From assembly GCA_016926755.1 (NCBI GenBank), contig JAFGNZ010000223.1, forward strand, positions 1 to 44,694: DNA of 44,694 nucleotides. The letters run 5' to 3'. A program made the position numbers and the translations under genes. The DNA is from Myxococcaceae bacterium. Its GTDB lineage: Bacteria > Myxococcota > Myxococcia > Myxococcales > Myxococcaceae. Positions within the stretch are counted from its first letter, which is position 1. Each line of letters starts with the position of its first letter. The notes beneath the pieces are model-generated. The model was not told where the DNA came from. It was given only the letters and a program-made list of their open reading frames with translations, and searched no databases. Below are positions 20,201 to 27,774 of this stretch, piece by piece.

Positions 20201-20414
20201 GGGCGGATGATACGAACCTGCCCCCGCGCGTCAGGCGGGAAATCGCCGGAGGGCGCGAAAGCGTCCACTTTCGACGACTCTCTCGACGGCGCCAGGAGTG
20301 ATGCAATCGCCCTGCCCTTCCGTCGTAAGCTGAACCAGAGGCCCGGTTCTCGAGGCCCGGCCCCGCCTCTGCGCGGCAGGGCCTCTCGAGCGCCACCGAG
20401 AGGAGCAGTCGACC

Positions 20415-21962
20415 ATGAAGAAGCTGCTGGTGTTCGTCGTGCTGCTGGCCGTGGGGGCCGCGGCGGCGCATCACTTCGGCTACCTCGACCGCCTGCTGCC
20501 GAGCGGGCTCGGGGCGCGCTTCATCCCCAAGGACGCGAAGCTGCTGGCCTACTTCAGCCCGGACACCCGGGAGCTGCTCGTCCTCCAGGCGACGGAGCTG
20601 GACCTCCGCCTGCCCGAGGAGTCCCGGCGCCAGCTCGAGCAGGACTGGCGCGAGCTCCAGGAGAAGACCGGCGTCGACCCGCGCAAGGACGTGGACGCCT
20701 TCGCCGCCGCGGACGGGCTCGCGGTGGTCCGCGGGCGCTTCGACTGGGCCCGGCTGGGCGCCTGGCTCCAGTCGGAGGGCTACACCCTCACCGCGCTGGG
20801 CGGAGTGCCCGCGGCGGTGAAGCCGCGCACAGTGGACGTGGCGCTCGATGGGAAGTACCTGCTGCTGGGCCAGCGCTCGGAGTTGGAGCGGGCGCTCGCG
20901 CGCAAGCGGCAGGACAAGGGCCTCGCGGAGGGCAGCCCGATCGTGAGGACCCTGGACGAGATCGGCTGGAAGCACACGCTGGTGGGCGGGGTGGTGTCCG
21001 GCTCGCGCCTGTCCTCCCAGGGCCCGGAGGCGCTGAAGCCGCAGAGCGCCGTGGCCGCCTTCGACTCCACCCCGGACGGCTTCGAGCTGCGCGCGGCCGC
21101 GGACACCCGGAGCAAGGAAGAGGGCGAGGCGATCCACGCGGCGCTGGAGCTGCTCCGCAAGACCGCCCTCCTGGAGATGTCCCTGAGCGCGAAGCCGGAG
21201 GTCCGCACGCTGCGCGAGGCCCTCGAGCGCGCCAGGCTGGAGGTGGATCCGCAGGGGCGCGTGAGCGGCTCCATCCGCCTCCCGTACGCCCTGGCGGAGC
21301 AGGCCACCGCGAACCTCTCCCGCGATCAGCTCCCGGCCGCGCTCCAGTCCATGGAGCTGCCGGACGAGCCCGCGGACACCACGCCCCTGGCCCCGCCGCC
21401 CGCCGTCACCCCGGAGCCTCCCGCGAAGGACACCCCCGCCCCGGCGACGGCTGCAGCGGCCTCACAGCGCCTGGACTGGAAGCCGCCCGTGTTCGGGCTC
21501 ATCCTCCTGGTGCTCTCTCTCCTGACCATGGGCGCCCAGGCGCGCCCGGGCCTGTTCAACGTCCTGTTCCATCCGCTCTTCCTGCTGCCGTTCCTGATCT
21601 CCACGCTGGGGGTGTTCGTGCTGCGGTGGACGGGGCCCTCGGGCGGGGCGTTCGAGCTGCTCACCCTGCCGCTGCCCGAGTGGCACCGCTTCGTCTCGCT
21701 CCCCGTGGCCCAGCCCATCGGCCTGAGCGCGGCGATCCCCATGCTCTTCGCCCTCCTCGCCGGCGCGGTGCCACCGCTGAAGCGCTTCGCGGCGGGGCTC
21801 GGGGTGGGCTTCAGCAGCTACCTCGCGGCGATGGCGCTGGCCGGGGGCAGCCTGGCGCTCATTCCTCCGGCCTATACGGTGATCTGGTTCGCCGGGAACG
21901 CGCTCGCCGCCCTGCTGCTGGCGCGGATGACGATCCCCCAGCGAGTGGCGAAGAAGAAGTAG
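20415..21962 (+). CDS. Membrane protein with DUF3352-like extracytoplasmic domain
   Basis: The 515-residue protein starts with an uncleaved signal or anchor (M-K-K-L-L-V-F-V-V-L-L-A-V-G-A). Residues ~30-310 form a soluble domain that opens with F-I-P-K-D-A-K-L-L-A-Y-F-S and has repeated helix/strand blocks resembling DUF3352-type domains. A Pro/Thr/Ala-rich linker (~315-355) follows, then four hydrophobic segments (~365-500) and a Lys-rich end. The topology suggests a periplasmic domain tethered to a small helical bundle. The ATG follows a GAGGAGCAG ribosome binding site. No function is recognised. A strong hairpin after the stop marks the end of the transcript. Confidence 0.7.
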   Translation: MKKLLVFVVLLAVGAAAAHHFGYLDRLLPSGLGARFIPKDAKLLAYFSPDTRELLVLQATELDLRLPEESRRQLEQDWRELQEKTGVDPRKDVDAFAAADGLAVVRGRFDWARLGAWLQSEGYTLTALGGVPAAVKPRTVDVALDGKYLLLGQRSELERALARKRQDKGLAEGSPIVRTLDEIGWKHTLVGGVVSGSRLSSQGPEALKPQSAVAAFDSTPDGFELRAAADTRSKEEGEAIHAALELLRKTALLEMSLSAKPEVRTLREALERARLEVDPQGRVSGSIRLPYALAEQATANLSRDQLPAALQSMELPDEPADTTPLAPPPAVTPEPPAKDTPAPATAAAASQRLDWKPPVFGLILLVLSLLTMGAQARPGLFNVLFHPLFLLPFLISTLGVFVLRWTGPSGGAFELLTLPLPEWHRFVSLPVAQPIGLSAAIPMLFALLAGAVPPLKRFAAGLGVGFSSYLAAMALAGGSLALIPPAYTVIWFAGNALAALLLARMTIPQRVAKKK

Positions 21963-22371
21963 CCAGGGCCTGAAAAGAGCACTGCCCTCGTCGCCGGTCG
22001 GGGAGCGACGGGGGCAGTGTGTGAGTGCTTCGAACTCGGAGCATCCCACGAGAAAGGGCTGCGTCGGACCAGAGAACTGTTCTTTCAATTTTCGCGGAGT
22101 TTGGGAAAGAAGTTGCGTCATTCCGAAAATCCAGGATTTCCGAGGACTTAGGGGAAGCCTCCCTCCTCACCCGGCCGCTCGTCGCGTGGATGCCTTGTGT
22201 GGTGCTGAACACGCTCCCGGGTTCATTGTCCGCGGGAGTGGGCTCGACAGGGTGGATCCGCACCCGCAGCGCCAGCTGCTTGCGCGCCACCGAGCGCCAG
22301 TACTCGGCGTGCAGCAGGCGCTCGGGGCCATTGCGCGGGGGGCGGTACTCGTCCGCGACGGGCCGTCCCAT
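21859..22371 (-). pseudogene. Possible truncated gene; only the first ~60 codons look coding
   Basis: From the ATG at 22371 the first ~60 codons (to about 22190) have very high third-position G/C and begin M-G-R-P-V-A-D-E-Y-R-P-P-R-N-G-P, typical of genuine local genes. Beyond that the composition drops, the peptide becomes low quality, and the frame runs backward over the terminator and the end of the neighbouring gene, which is unlikely for a real protein. It is best read as a gene whose 3' part was replaced, alongside the toxin remnant to its right. No function is recognised. Confidence 0.3.
21980..22019 (+). terminator. Strong hairpin terminator after the membrane-protein gene
   Basis: Bases 21980-21994 pair with 22005-22019 over 15 bp with a single mismatch and a 10-base loop. 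The stem begins 17 bases after the stop codon at 21962. The downstream bases are only mildly T-rich, so this is called from stem strength and position. Confidence 0.65.
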
Positions 22372-22433
22372 GCCCGCAGACTATATGCCCCCTCGTCCGG
22401 CGCTCCCGAGCGGTCTCTCTTCCATACACTGAG

Positions 22434-22489
22434 AGGGCAAAGTGCCCTGGAGCCACCAGGGCGTGGAGCGGTGCAATCGACCGCTCCAC
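22434..22489 (+). promoter_or_regulatory. Cluster of three hairpins, two mutually exclusive
   Basis: AGGGCA (22434-22439) pairs perfectly with TGCCCT (22443-22448). That right arm overlaps GCCCTGG (22444-22450), which pairs perfectly with CCAGGGC (22456-22462). Immediately after, 22463-22472 pairs perfectly with 22480-22489 over 10 bp. The overlap means the first two stems cannot form together, as in attenuators. The cluster lies about 65-120 bases before the toxin remnant and upstream of the second imm11 gene. A regulatory RNA role is an inference; the strand could be either. Confidence 0.35.
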
Positions 22490-22551
22490 CACGTTCACTC
22501 CATGAGGCACATCCCCGAGGTTCTGCTCTTCTCGGCGCCTCCCTGGAATGA

Positions 22552-22695
22552 TGTCAACGCATCGTCGCCACGCGATGGACCTGCCGTGGTGTCTCGAACT
22601 GCCGCGAGGTGCTGACAGCTGAACTCCAGAAGCTGGCCCGTGAGATTGGCACCCCGGGTACCAGGCTCAACCAGCTGGTGACGCGGCCTCCATGA
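22552..22695 (+). pseudogene. 3' remnant of an AHH-nuclease toxin gene
   Basis: The frame ending with TGA at 22693-22695 encodes the final ~45 residues of an AHH-type toxin: T-C-R-G-V-S-N-C-R-E-V-L-T-A-E-L-Q-K-L-A, then R-E-I-G-T-P-G-T-R-L-N-Q-L-V-T-R. This matches, in spacing of the two cysteines and in the closing G-T-x-L-x-x-L-x-T motif, the end of the toxin pseudogene at 7249-8528. The frame has a stop at 22549-22551, and no signal peptide, N-terminal domain or AHH motif precedes it. A faint E-A-H-P-R at about 22503-22517 may be a trace of the G-P-H-P motif. The intact imm11 gene starts 15 bases downstream, the usual toxin-immunity order. Confidence 0.7.
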
Positions 22696-22710
22696 AGGCA
22701 GAGTGGCCCC

Positions 22711-23277
22711 ATGCCGAAGCGGTATTTCAAACTGCGCGATGACATCTACCGCCGCGACCGCTGGGAGCTGGGTCCCCTGAAGGATCCCAGCGGAGAGGAT
22801 GTTCTGCCCTGGCTGCTCATGCGCGGAGAGCCCATCGACTTCGGCGGTCCGCTCAAAGTCCCTATCAAGTCCCCAGGCCCCGCCCTGGATTTCTCCTTCG
22901 CTTCCTATGATCTGCCCGTCGTCCACTCCCGGGTGGCCACGCTCCTCCAGCAGCTGGCTCCTGGCGGCCTGCAGCTGATTCCAGTCAAGGTCGGCTCCCG
23001 TCGCGACGAACGCTTCGTCCTCAATGTCATTCGTACCGTCCAATGCATCGATGACGCTGCCTGCGATGAGGTGCAGTACTTCACGCCGGAGGACAAGCAG
23101 CCCGAGCGCATCGGCCACTACCGCGCCGTCCATGGGCTGCGCATCGACCCCTCGAAGGTGGGCGATGCGCAGGTGTTCCGCCCTTGGGGGTGGCCGGTCG
23201 CCCTCCTCGTCTCCGAGGACGTCAAGCAAGCCCTGGAGCGCATCGGCGCCACCGGCACCGTGTTCAAGCAGGTCTGA
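22711..23277 (+). CDS. imm11-type (DUF1629-like) immunity protein, copy 2
   Basis: The 188-residue protein is a full-length paralogue of the product at 6673-7236, sharing the R-Y-F start, P-G-x-A-L-D-F-S, P-V-V-H-S-R-V, R-F-V-L-N-V-I-R, C-I-D-D-A and V-G-D-A-Q-V-F-R-P-W-G-W blocks. Divergence is moderate, so the two probably answer to different AHH toxins rather than being a recent copy. The ATG at 22711 has AGGCAGAG upstream. It follows directly on the remnant of its likely toxin partner. With the toxin body gone, it either persists as protection against relatives that still carry the toxin or has not yet decayed. It shows no frameshift or internal stop. Confidence 0.8.
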   Translation: MPKRYFKLRDDIYRRDRWELGPLKDPSGEDVLPWLLMRGEPIDFGGPLKVPIKSPGPALDFSFASYDLPVVHSRVATLLQQLAPGGLQLIPVKVGSRRDERFVLNVIRTVQCIDDAACDEVQYFTPEDKQPERIGHYRAVHGLRIDPSKVGDAQVFRPWGWPVALLVSEDVKQALERIGATGTVFKQV

Positions 23278-23293
23278 CAGGCGCCCCCAGGCC

Positions 23294-23731
23294 TCAGTGC
23301 AACGTGCGCTTGAGCTGGCTCAGCCGCTGGTGGGTGCGCTTCTGGGCGGGCAGCAGCTCCATCCGGACGAAGCGGCGGGCCTCGCCGTGCACCTGCTCCG
23401 CGTCCCGCTGGTAGTCCGCCAGGCCGTGGTCCTCGCCCTCCTCGAGCGCGTGGATGGCCGCCTTCTCCCCGAGCAGATCGGCGCCCCCCTGGATCAGCTT
23501 CGAGAACACCCCCCACGGGCCCGAGCTCTCGACGGGCATGCCCCCGAGCTTCTCGATGCGCTCGCGGATCGCCTCCACCCGGTGCTCGTGATCTCTGCGG
23601 CACTCCTCCAGGAGCGTGCGCGCCCGCGCATCCGTCACGTGGCCTATTGCCTGGCGATAGGTCTCCACCGCGGAGATCTCCCCTCGCAGGAACGAGTTGA
23701 GCGTGTCGACGGACTTGTCGGTATGGGCCAT
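23294..23731 (-). CDS. Ferritin-like four-helix protein (DUF2383/PA2169 type)
   Basis: The 145-residue protein matches the DUF2383 group of ferritin-like four-helix proteins: L-N-S-F-L-R-G-E-I-S-A-V-E-T-Y-R-Q-A (residues ~11-28) gives the first helix with E-x-x-A-x-x-x-Y, and C-R-R-D-H-E-H-R-V-E-A-I-R (~43-55) supplies the E/D-x-x-H pattern. A-L-E-E-G-E-D-H-G-L and E-A-R-R-F-V complete the third and fourth helices. Metal binding or a stress role is typical of the group, but no activity is established. The ATG at 23731 follows GAGGAGGA at seven bases. It lies 127 bp downstream of the M20 gene on the same strand and converges on the imm11 gene. Confidence 0.78.
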   Translation of the reverse strand: MAHTDKSVDTLNSFLRGEISAVETYRQAIGHVTDARARTLLEECRRDHEHRVEAIRERIEKLGGMPVESSGPWGVFSKLIQGGADLLGEKAAIHALEEGEDHGLADYQRDAEQVHGEARRFVRMELLPAQKRTHQRLSQLKRTLH

Positions 23732-23858
23732 GAAGATCCTCCTCGTGCGGTTCGGTCTCCGCGCAAAGGTGGAGGCATTCCCCTGGAACGGCAACGAGCG
23801 CCCTCCCGCTCCACACCCCACCGAGCAGCCCACTCGGGGGCCGCTCGCCCGCCCCCTC

Positions 23859-25181
23859 TCACGGCCTGCCCAGCAGCTCCAGGGCGGCGGTGGTCAGCGA
23901 GGTGACGCCGGTGCGCAGCGTCCGCTCGCGATCCGGCGCGAAGAGGGGCGAGTGCAGCGACGGAGGCACCCCCCCCGCCTTCTGCACCGCCTGGAGCTTC
24001 CCCGACTCCACCGTGCCAACCCAGAGCATCACCGCCGGCACGCCCGCGAGGCCGTACTCGGAGAAGTCCTCCCCGCCCATGGTGGGCGTGCCCTCGCGGA
24101 GGTTCTGCGCCCCCAGCACGCGGGCCAGCGCGGGCACCACCCGCTTCATCAGCTCCGGATCGTTGTACGTGGCGGGCGTGCCCTCGACGAGCGCCAGGGT
24201 GGGCGGGCGCGGCGAGCCGGCCGCCAGGGACTCGCCCTTGGCGATGCGCTCGATGGCCTCGAGGATCTGCTTGCGGACCTCGGGCTTGTAGGTGCGCACG
24301 GTGAGCTGCAGCTTCACCTCGTCGGGGATGATGTTGTGCTTCATCCCCCCGTGGATCGAGCCCACGGTCAGCACCGCGGGATCCACCGGGTTGCGCTCGC
24401 GGCTCACGATCGTCTGGAGCGCCAGCACGGTCCGCGCCGCCAGCAGGATCGGATCCACCGTGGTGTGAGGGTACGCCCCGTGGCCGCCCTTGCCGTAGAG
24501 GGTGAGATCCACGGAGTCCACGCTCGCCATGGCATAGCCGGACACGTACTCCACCGTCCCCGAGGCGCCGCTGGCCAGGTTGTGCACGGCGATCGCGTAG
24601 TCCGGCTTGGGGAAGCGCTGGAAGAGGCCCTCCTTGAGCATCGCCCGGGCGCCCGCGCCCGCCTCCTCGGCCGGCTGCCCCACCATCATCACCGTGCCCC
24701 GCCAGCGATCCTTGGAGCGCGCCAGGAGGGTGGCCGCCCCCACCCACGCAGTCATGTGCATGTCATGCCCGCAGGCGTGCATCACGGGCACCGTCTGCCC
24801 GGATGGATTCTTCGCCGTCACCTTGCTGGCGTAGGGCAGCCCCGTCTTCTCCTCCACGGGGAGCGCGTCGAGATCCGTGCGCAGCATCACCGTGGGGCCC
24901 TGGCCGTTGCGCAAGAGGCCCACCACGCCATGGCCGCCCACCTTCTGCGTCACCTCGAAGCCCAGGGCGCGCAGGCGCTCGGCCATCTTCGCGGCCGTCT
25001 TCTCCTCCTGGGTGGACAGCTCCGGCGACTGGTGGAGGTTGCGGTAGAGCGCGTCCAGCTCGGGGTAGAGCGCGTCCAGCCCCTGGAGCACCTGGGGCGT
25101 GGGGCCGCCCGGCTCCGCGGCGAGCGCGCTCCCTCCGAGCGCCAGAAGGGTGAGGGCCCACCGAGCACACCGTCGCAGCAC
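23859..25181 (-). CDS. Secreted M20 amidohydrolase (IAA-amino-acid hydrolase/carboxypeptidase type)
   Basis: The 440-residue protein has a Sec signal (W-A-L-T-L-L-A-L-G-G-S-A-L-A-A) with cleavage expected near residue 21, so it works in the periplasm or outside. The body is an M20D peptidase: H-Q-S-P-E-L-S near the start, the metal-binding H-A-C-G-H-D-M-H (residues ~116-123), P-A-E-E-A-G-A-G, a dimerisation domain with K-G-G-H-G-A-Y-P-H, and the closing T-M-G-G-E-D-F-S-E-Y. All M20D metal and catalytic residues are visible. Such enzymes remove acyl groups from amino acids. The GTG start at 25181 has GGGAGG four bases upstream; longer readings to 25823 overlap the divergent gene. Confidence 0.9.
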   Translation of the reverse strand: MLRRCARWALTLLALGGSALAAEPGGPTPQVLQGLDALYPELDALYRNLHQSPELSTQEEKTAAKMAERLRALGFEVTQKVGGHGVVGLLRNGQGPTVMLRTDLDALPVEEKTGLPYASKVTAKNPSGQTVPVMHACGHDMHMTAWVGAATLLARSKDRWRGTVMMVGQPAEEAGAGARAMLKEGLFQRFPKPDYAIAVHNLASGASGTVEYVSGYAMASVDSVDLTLYGKGGHGAYPHTTVDPILLAARTVLALQTIVSRERNPVDPAVLTVGSIHGGMKHNIIPDEVKLQLTVRTYKPEVRKQILEAIERIAKGESLAAGSPRPPTLALVEGTPATYNDPELMKRVVPALARVLGAQNLREGTPTMGGEDFSEYGLAGVPAVMLWVGTVESGKLQAVQKAGGVPPSLHSPLFAPDRERTLRTGVTSLTTAALELLGRP

Positions 25182-25283
25182 GCTGCCTCCCTGTTCAGAG
25201 TCAACGCGGGCGATTACACCACAGCCACGCCCCAGGGCAGGCCGAACTCCACGCGGCAAGGCATCTGTTCTCCCGGCGACGGG

Positions 25284-25306
25284 ATGGGGTAGGTTCCCTA
25301 CCCCAT
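25284..25306 (+). promoter_or_regulatory. Hairpin enclosing the start codon of the gene at 25305
   Basis: ATGGGGTAGG (25284-25293) and CCTACCCCAT (25297-25306) form a perfect 10-bp inverted repeat with a three-base loop. The right arm includes the first two bases of the ATG start, and the left arm holds the only Shine-Dalgarno-like purines. In the mRNA this stem would hide the start; in DNA it could be an operator. Either is inferred from position alone. Confidence 0.5.
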
Positions 25307-26288
25307 GCGCCATTGGTGGTGGTTGTGCCTCCTGCCCGTGCTGTCCTGGGCCGAGCCGTTGAAGCTCGCCGTCCCGGGTCTGTCCGTGGTGGACGTGGAC
25401 TCGCAGCGGGCCTCCTTCCTGGCCGAGCACCTCGCGCAGCAGCTCTCCGAGCAAGGCGCGGAGGTGGTGAGCGCGCAGGATCTCTCCGTGATGCTGGGCC
25501 TGGATCGCCAGCGGCAGCTCATGGGGTGCACCGGGGGCAAGTGCGTCACGGAGCTGACCAGCCGCCTGGGCGTGGACGCGCTGGTGACGGGAGACGTGGC
25601 CCGCGTGTCGGGTGAGCGCTACCAGCTCAACCTGCGCATGCTCGACGCGACCACGGGCAAGCGCCTGCGGACCCATACCCGGCGCGTGGTGGGCTTCGAG
25701 ACGCTGCTCGACGAGATGTCGCGAGCGGCGAAGCGCCTGGTGGCGGTGGGCAACAAGCGGTTCGGGAGGAGCTCGACGCCCCAGGCGCCGGGCTCGACGC
25801 CGCAGGTGCAGACGCCGGTCCAACAGCCGGCCCCCTCACCCATCGTCGAGGCCCCCCCTCCAGAGCCCACGGTAGAGCCCACGGTGGAGCCCTCGGTGGA
25901 GCCAGTCGCCCCCCCGCCTCAGCCCACGCCGCCGGTGCAGATCGCGCGCGAGGTACGCCAGGGCAGCTCGGTGAAGGAGTGGGCGTGGGTTCCCGTGGCC
26001 GCGGGCGGTGTGGCGATGGGAGCCGGCGTCTTCTTCCTGCTGGGCGCCGAGGCGAAGTACCAGGAGCTGAGCGACGGGCTCCCGCGCCCGGACTGGCGAG
26101 CGGCGGAGATCCGGGACGCTGGCAGGAACCAGCAGAACCTGGCGCGGATCGGCCTGAGCCTGGGAACCACGTTGATCGTCACGGGAACCGCCATGGCGCT
26201 GTTCAGCGGCTCGAGCTCTGGGGGAGCCCAGGTCGCCGTGGGCAGGGACCATGTCTCTCTAGGCTTCGCGGGAGAACTGCCATGGTGA
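25305..26288 (+). CDS. Exported TolB-like/FlgO-like N-terminal domain protein with Pro-rich linker and TM tail
   Basis: The 327-residue protein has a signal sequence (M-R-H-W-W-W-L-C-L-L-P-V-L-S-W-A). Residues ~18-150 resemble the TolB-N/CsgG-like domain often found in myxobacterial envelope proteins: L-A-V-P-G-L, A-E-H-L-A-Q-Q-L, V-S-A-Q-D-L-S-V-M-L-G-L-D-R-Q, C-T-G-G-K-C and L-G-V-D-A-L-V-T-G-D-V. A Pro/Glu/Val-rich linker (~160-220, with P-T-V-E-P repeats) follows, then two hydrophobic stretches (~228-247 and ~280-302). It overlaps the next gene by seven bases, so the pair is translationally coupled and probably works in the same envelope compartment. A start-codon hairpin may control its translation. 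Confidence 0.7.
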   Translation: MRHWWWLCLLPVLSWAEPLKLAVPGLSVVDVDSQRASFLAEHLAQQLSEQGAEVVSAQDLSVMLGLDRQRQLMGCTGGKCVTELTSRLGVDALVTGDVARVSGERYQLNLRMLDATTGKRLRTHTRRVVGFETLLDEMSRAAKRLVAVGNKRFGRSSTPQAPGSTPQVQTPVQQPAPSPIVEAPPPEPTVEPTVEPSVEPVAPPPQPTPPVQIAREVRQGSSVKEWAWVPVAAGGVAMGAGVFFLLGAEAKYQELSDGLPRPDWRAAEIRDAGRNQQNLARIGLSLGTTLIVTGTAMALFSGSSSGGAQVAVGRDHVSLGFAGELPW

Positions 26289-27757
26289 CATCCAGAGGCC
26301 TGAAGTGCGGCGGGGCGCTGGGCCTCGCGATCCTCATGGTGGCCTTCGCCGGCTGCCGGGACTTCGAAGCGGCCTACTTGGAGTGCACGGACGCGGGCAC
26401 CTGCTTCCCGGACGAAGATCGGGACGGAAACCCCGACGACGCGGGGACCCCGCCGGGGCCGGGTGAGGATGCTGGCCGCGACGCCGGCCTGGATGCTGGA
26501 CCTGAGCAGGATGCCGGGCCTGAGCCCGACGCGGGCCCGGATGCCGGCCCCAGGCCCGACGCGGGCCCGGATGCCGGACCTCAGCAGGATGCTGGGCCTG
26601 AGCAGGATGCCGGACCTCAGTTTGATGCCGGACCTCAGTTTGATGCCGGGCCTCAGTTTGATGCCGGGCCTCAGTTTGATGCCGGACCTCTTGATGCCGG
26701 ACCTCAGTTTGATGCCGGCTTGGACGCTGGGGCGGACTGCACCGATGCGGGTCTCCAGCCGGGCCTGGCCCCCTGCACGGGCCTGCAGGCCTTGCCCGAG
26801 GACGACTGCGCCGCGGGCCTGTGCCTGCGGCACGAGTACACCCTGAGCGGCCCCTATGAGTTCCACGGGCTCTGGGGCAGCAGCCCCGATGATGTCTTCC
26901 TGGCCGCCCGCGCTCTCCCCCAGGCACAGGTCCCCGCCCAGGTGGTCCGCTTCAGCGAGGGCCGCTTCACCTCGGCCGCCGTGCTGCTGCCGGACTTCCA
27001 GCCCTTCAGGCTCCAGGGCAGCGACGCCGAGAACGTCTGGGCCATCAACGAGGCCCCCACCGCCGGCCCCTGCTGGCTCAGCGACAAGTCCCGGGCGATC
27101 CCGGTCTTCTACTGCCCCTCCCCCGTCTTCCACTTCAATGGGAAGAGCTGGGCGCCGGTCCCCTCCGCCACCCAGGCACCCACGCCCATCCAACCTCCCG
27201 CGCTCCACGTCGGCGCCGACGCCACGTGGGTGGCCAGCAGCGACCAGGGCCTGCTGCGCTGGACCGGAAGCATGTGGCTGCGGGAGCCCTCCACCCTGGC
27301 AGGCAGCGACTCCCTCCACGCCCTGTGGGGAGACACCTCCGGGCCGCGGACCCGCTCCTCGCGCGGGGCCTCCGCTCCCCTCGTCGCCATCGCAGGCCCG
27401 ACGGAGGAGCACCTCTACGCGGCCACCTCCTCCGAGGTGCTGCGCTGGGCGCCGGGCGAGGGCTGGCAGTCCGAGTTCACCGCCCCCGAGCTCGACGGAC
27501 AGGCGCCCTCGGTCCAGGACCTCTGGGTCAGCGCGGATGGCCACGACGTCTGGGTCACCCTGAAGACCTCCTACGTGCTGCGCAAACACCACGGAGCGTG
27601 GAGCGTGCTCCAGCTGTCCGTCCCCTCGGGCTTCGAGGCGCTCCAGGTATACGGCTTTGACACCCCGGGCGGTGATCTGTGGATCACTGGCACCCATTCC
27701 CACGGCGATCTCTTCTTCGGGACGATCGCCTACCACTACGAGCGCCAGGAACAGTGA
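26282..27757 (+). CDS. Lipoprotein with Asp-Ala-Gly-Pro repeats and a beta-propeller-like domain
   Basis: The 491-residue protein has a lipoprotein signal ending V-A-F-A-G-C (Cys about 20). Residues ~40-150 are a low-complexity D-A-G-P tract that includes five copies of P-Q-F-D-A-G. A disulfide-capable region (C-T-D-A-G ... A-P-C-T-G ... D-D-C-A-A-G-L-C) leads to a domain with recurring W-G-S-S-P-D-D-V-F / N-V-W-A-I-N-E / L-H-A-L-W-G-D / D-L-W-V-S-A-D-G-H-D-V-W units, a pattern seen in myxobacterial surface lipoproteins with a probable beta-propeller. The ATG at 26282 overlaps the upstream stop. It likely displays the propeller on a flexible stalk. No enzymatic motif was found. Confidence 0.75.
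   Translation: MVTSRGLKCGGALGLAILMVAFAGCRDFEAAYLECTDAGTCFPDEDRDGNPDDAGTPPGPGEDAGRDAGLDAGPEQDAGPEPDAGPDAGPRPDAGPDAGPQQDAGPEQDAGPQFDAGPQFDAGPQFDAGPQFDAGPLDAGPQFDAGLDAGADCTDAGLQPGLAPCTGLQALPEDDCAAGLCLRHEYTLSGPYEFHGLWGSSPDDVFLAARALPQAQVPAQVVRFSEGRFTSAAVLLPDFQPFRLQGSDAENVWAINEAPTAGPCWLSDKSRAIPVFYCPSPVFHFNGKSWAPVPSATQAPTPIQPPALHVGADATWVASSDQGLLRWTGSMWLREPSTLAGSDSLHALWGDTSGPRTRSSRGASAPLVAIAGPTEEHLYAATSSEVLRWAPGEGWQSEFTAPELDGQAPSVQDLWVSADGHDVWVTLKTSYVLRKHHGAWSVLQLSVPSGFEALQVYGFDTPGGDLWITGTHSHGDLFFGTIAYHYERQEQ
26609..26713 (+). repeat. In-frame 18-bp tandem repeats coding P-Q-F-D-A-G
   Basis: The unit GCCGGACCTCAGTTTGAT (one A/G variation) occurs five times in full, with one 15-bp version between copies four and five. 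All copies keep the reading frame. The TTT and GAT codons are unusual for this genome and are copied faithfully, which indicates recent expansion. Copy number is likely to vary between strains and would change stalk length. Confidence 0.85.
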
Positions 27758-27774
27758 CCTGGGAGGCTGCGCCC

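Noticed and set aside
22021-22551. Plus-strand open frame of 176 residues before the toxin remnant
   Set aside because: Its composition is inconsistent along the length, it begins in a terminator, and it has no family features apart from a faint E-A-H-P trace near its end.
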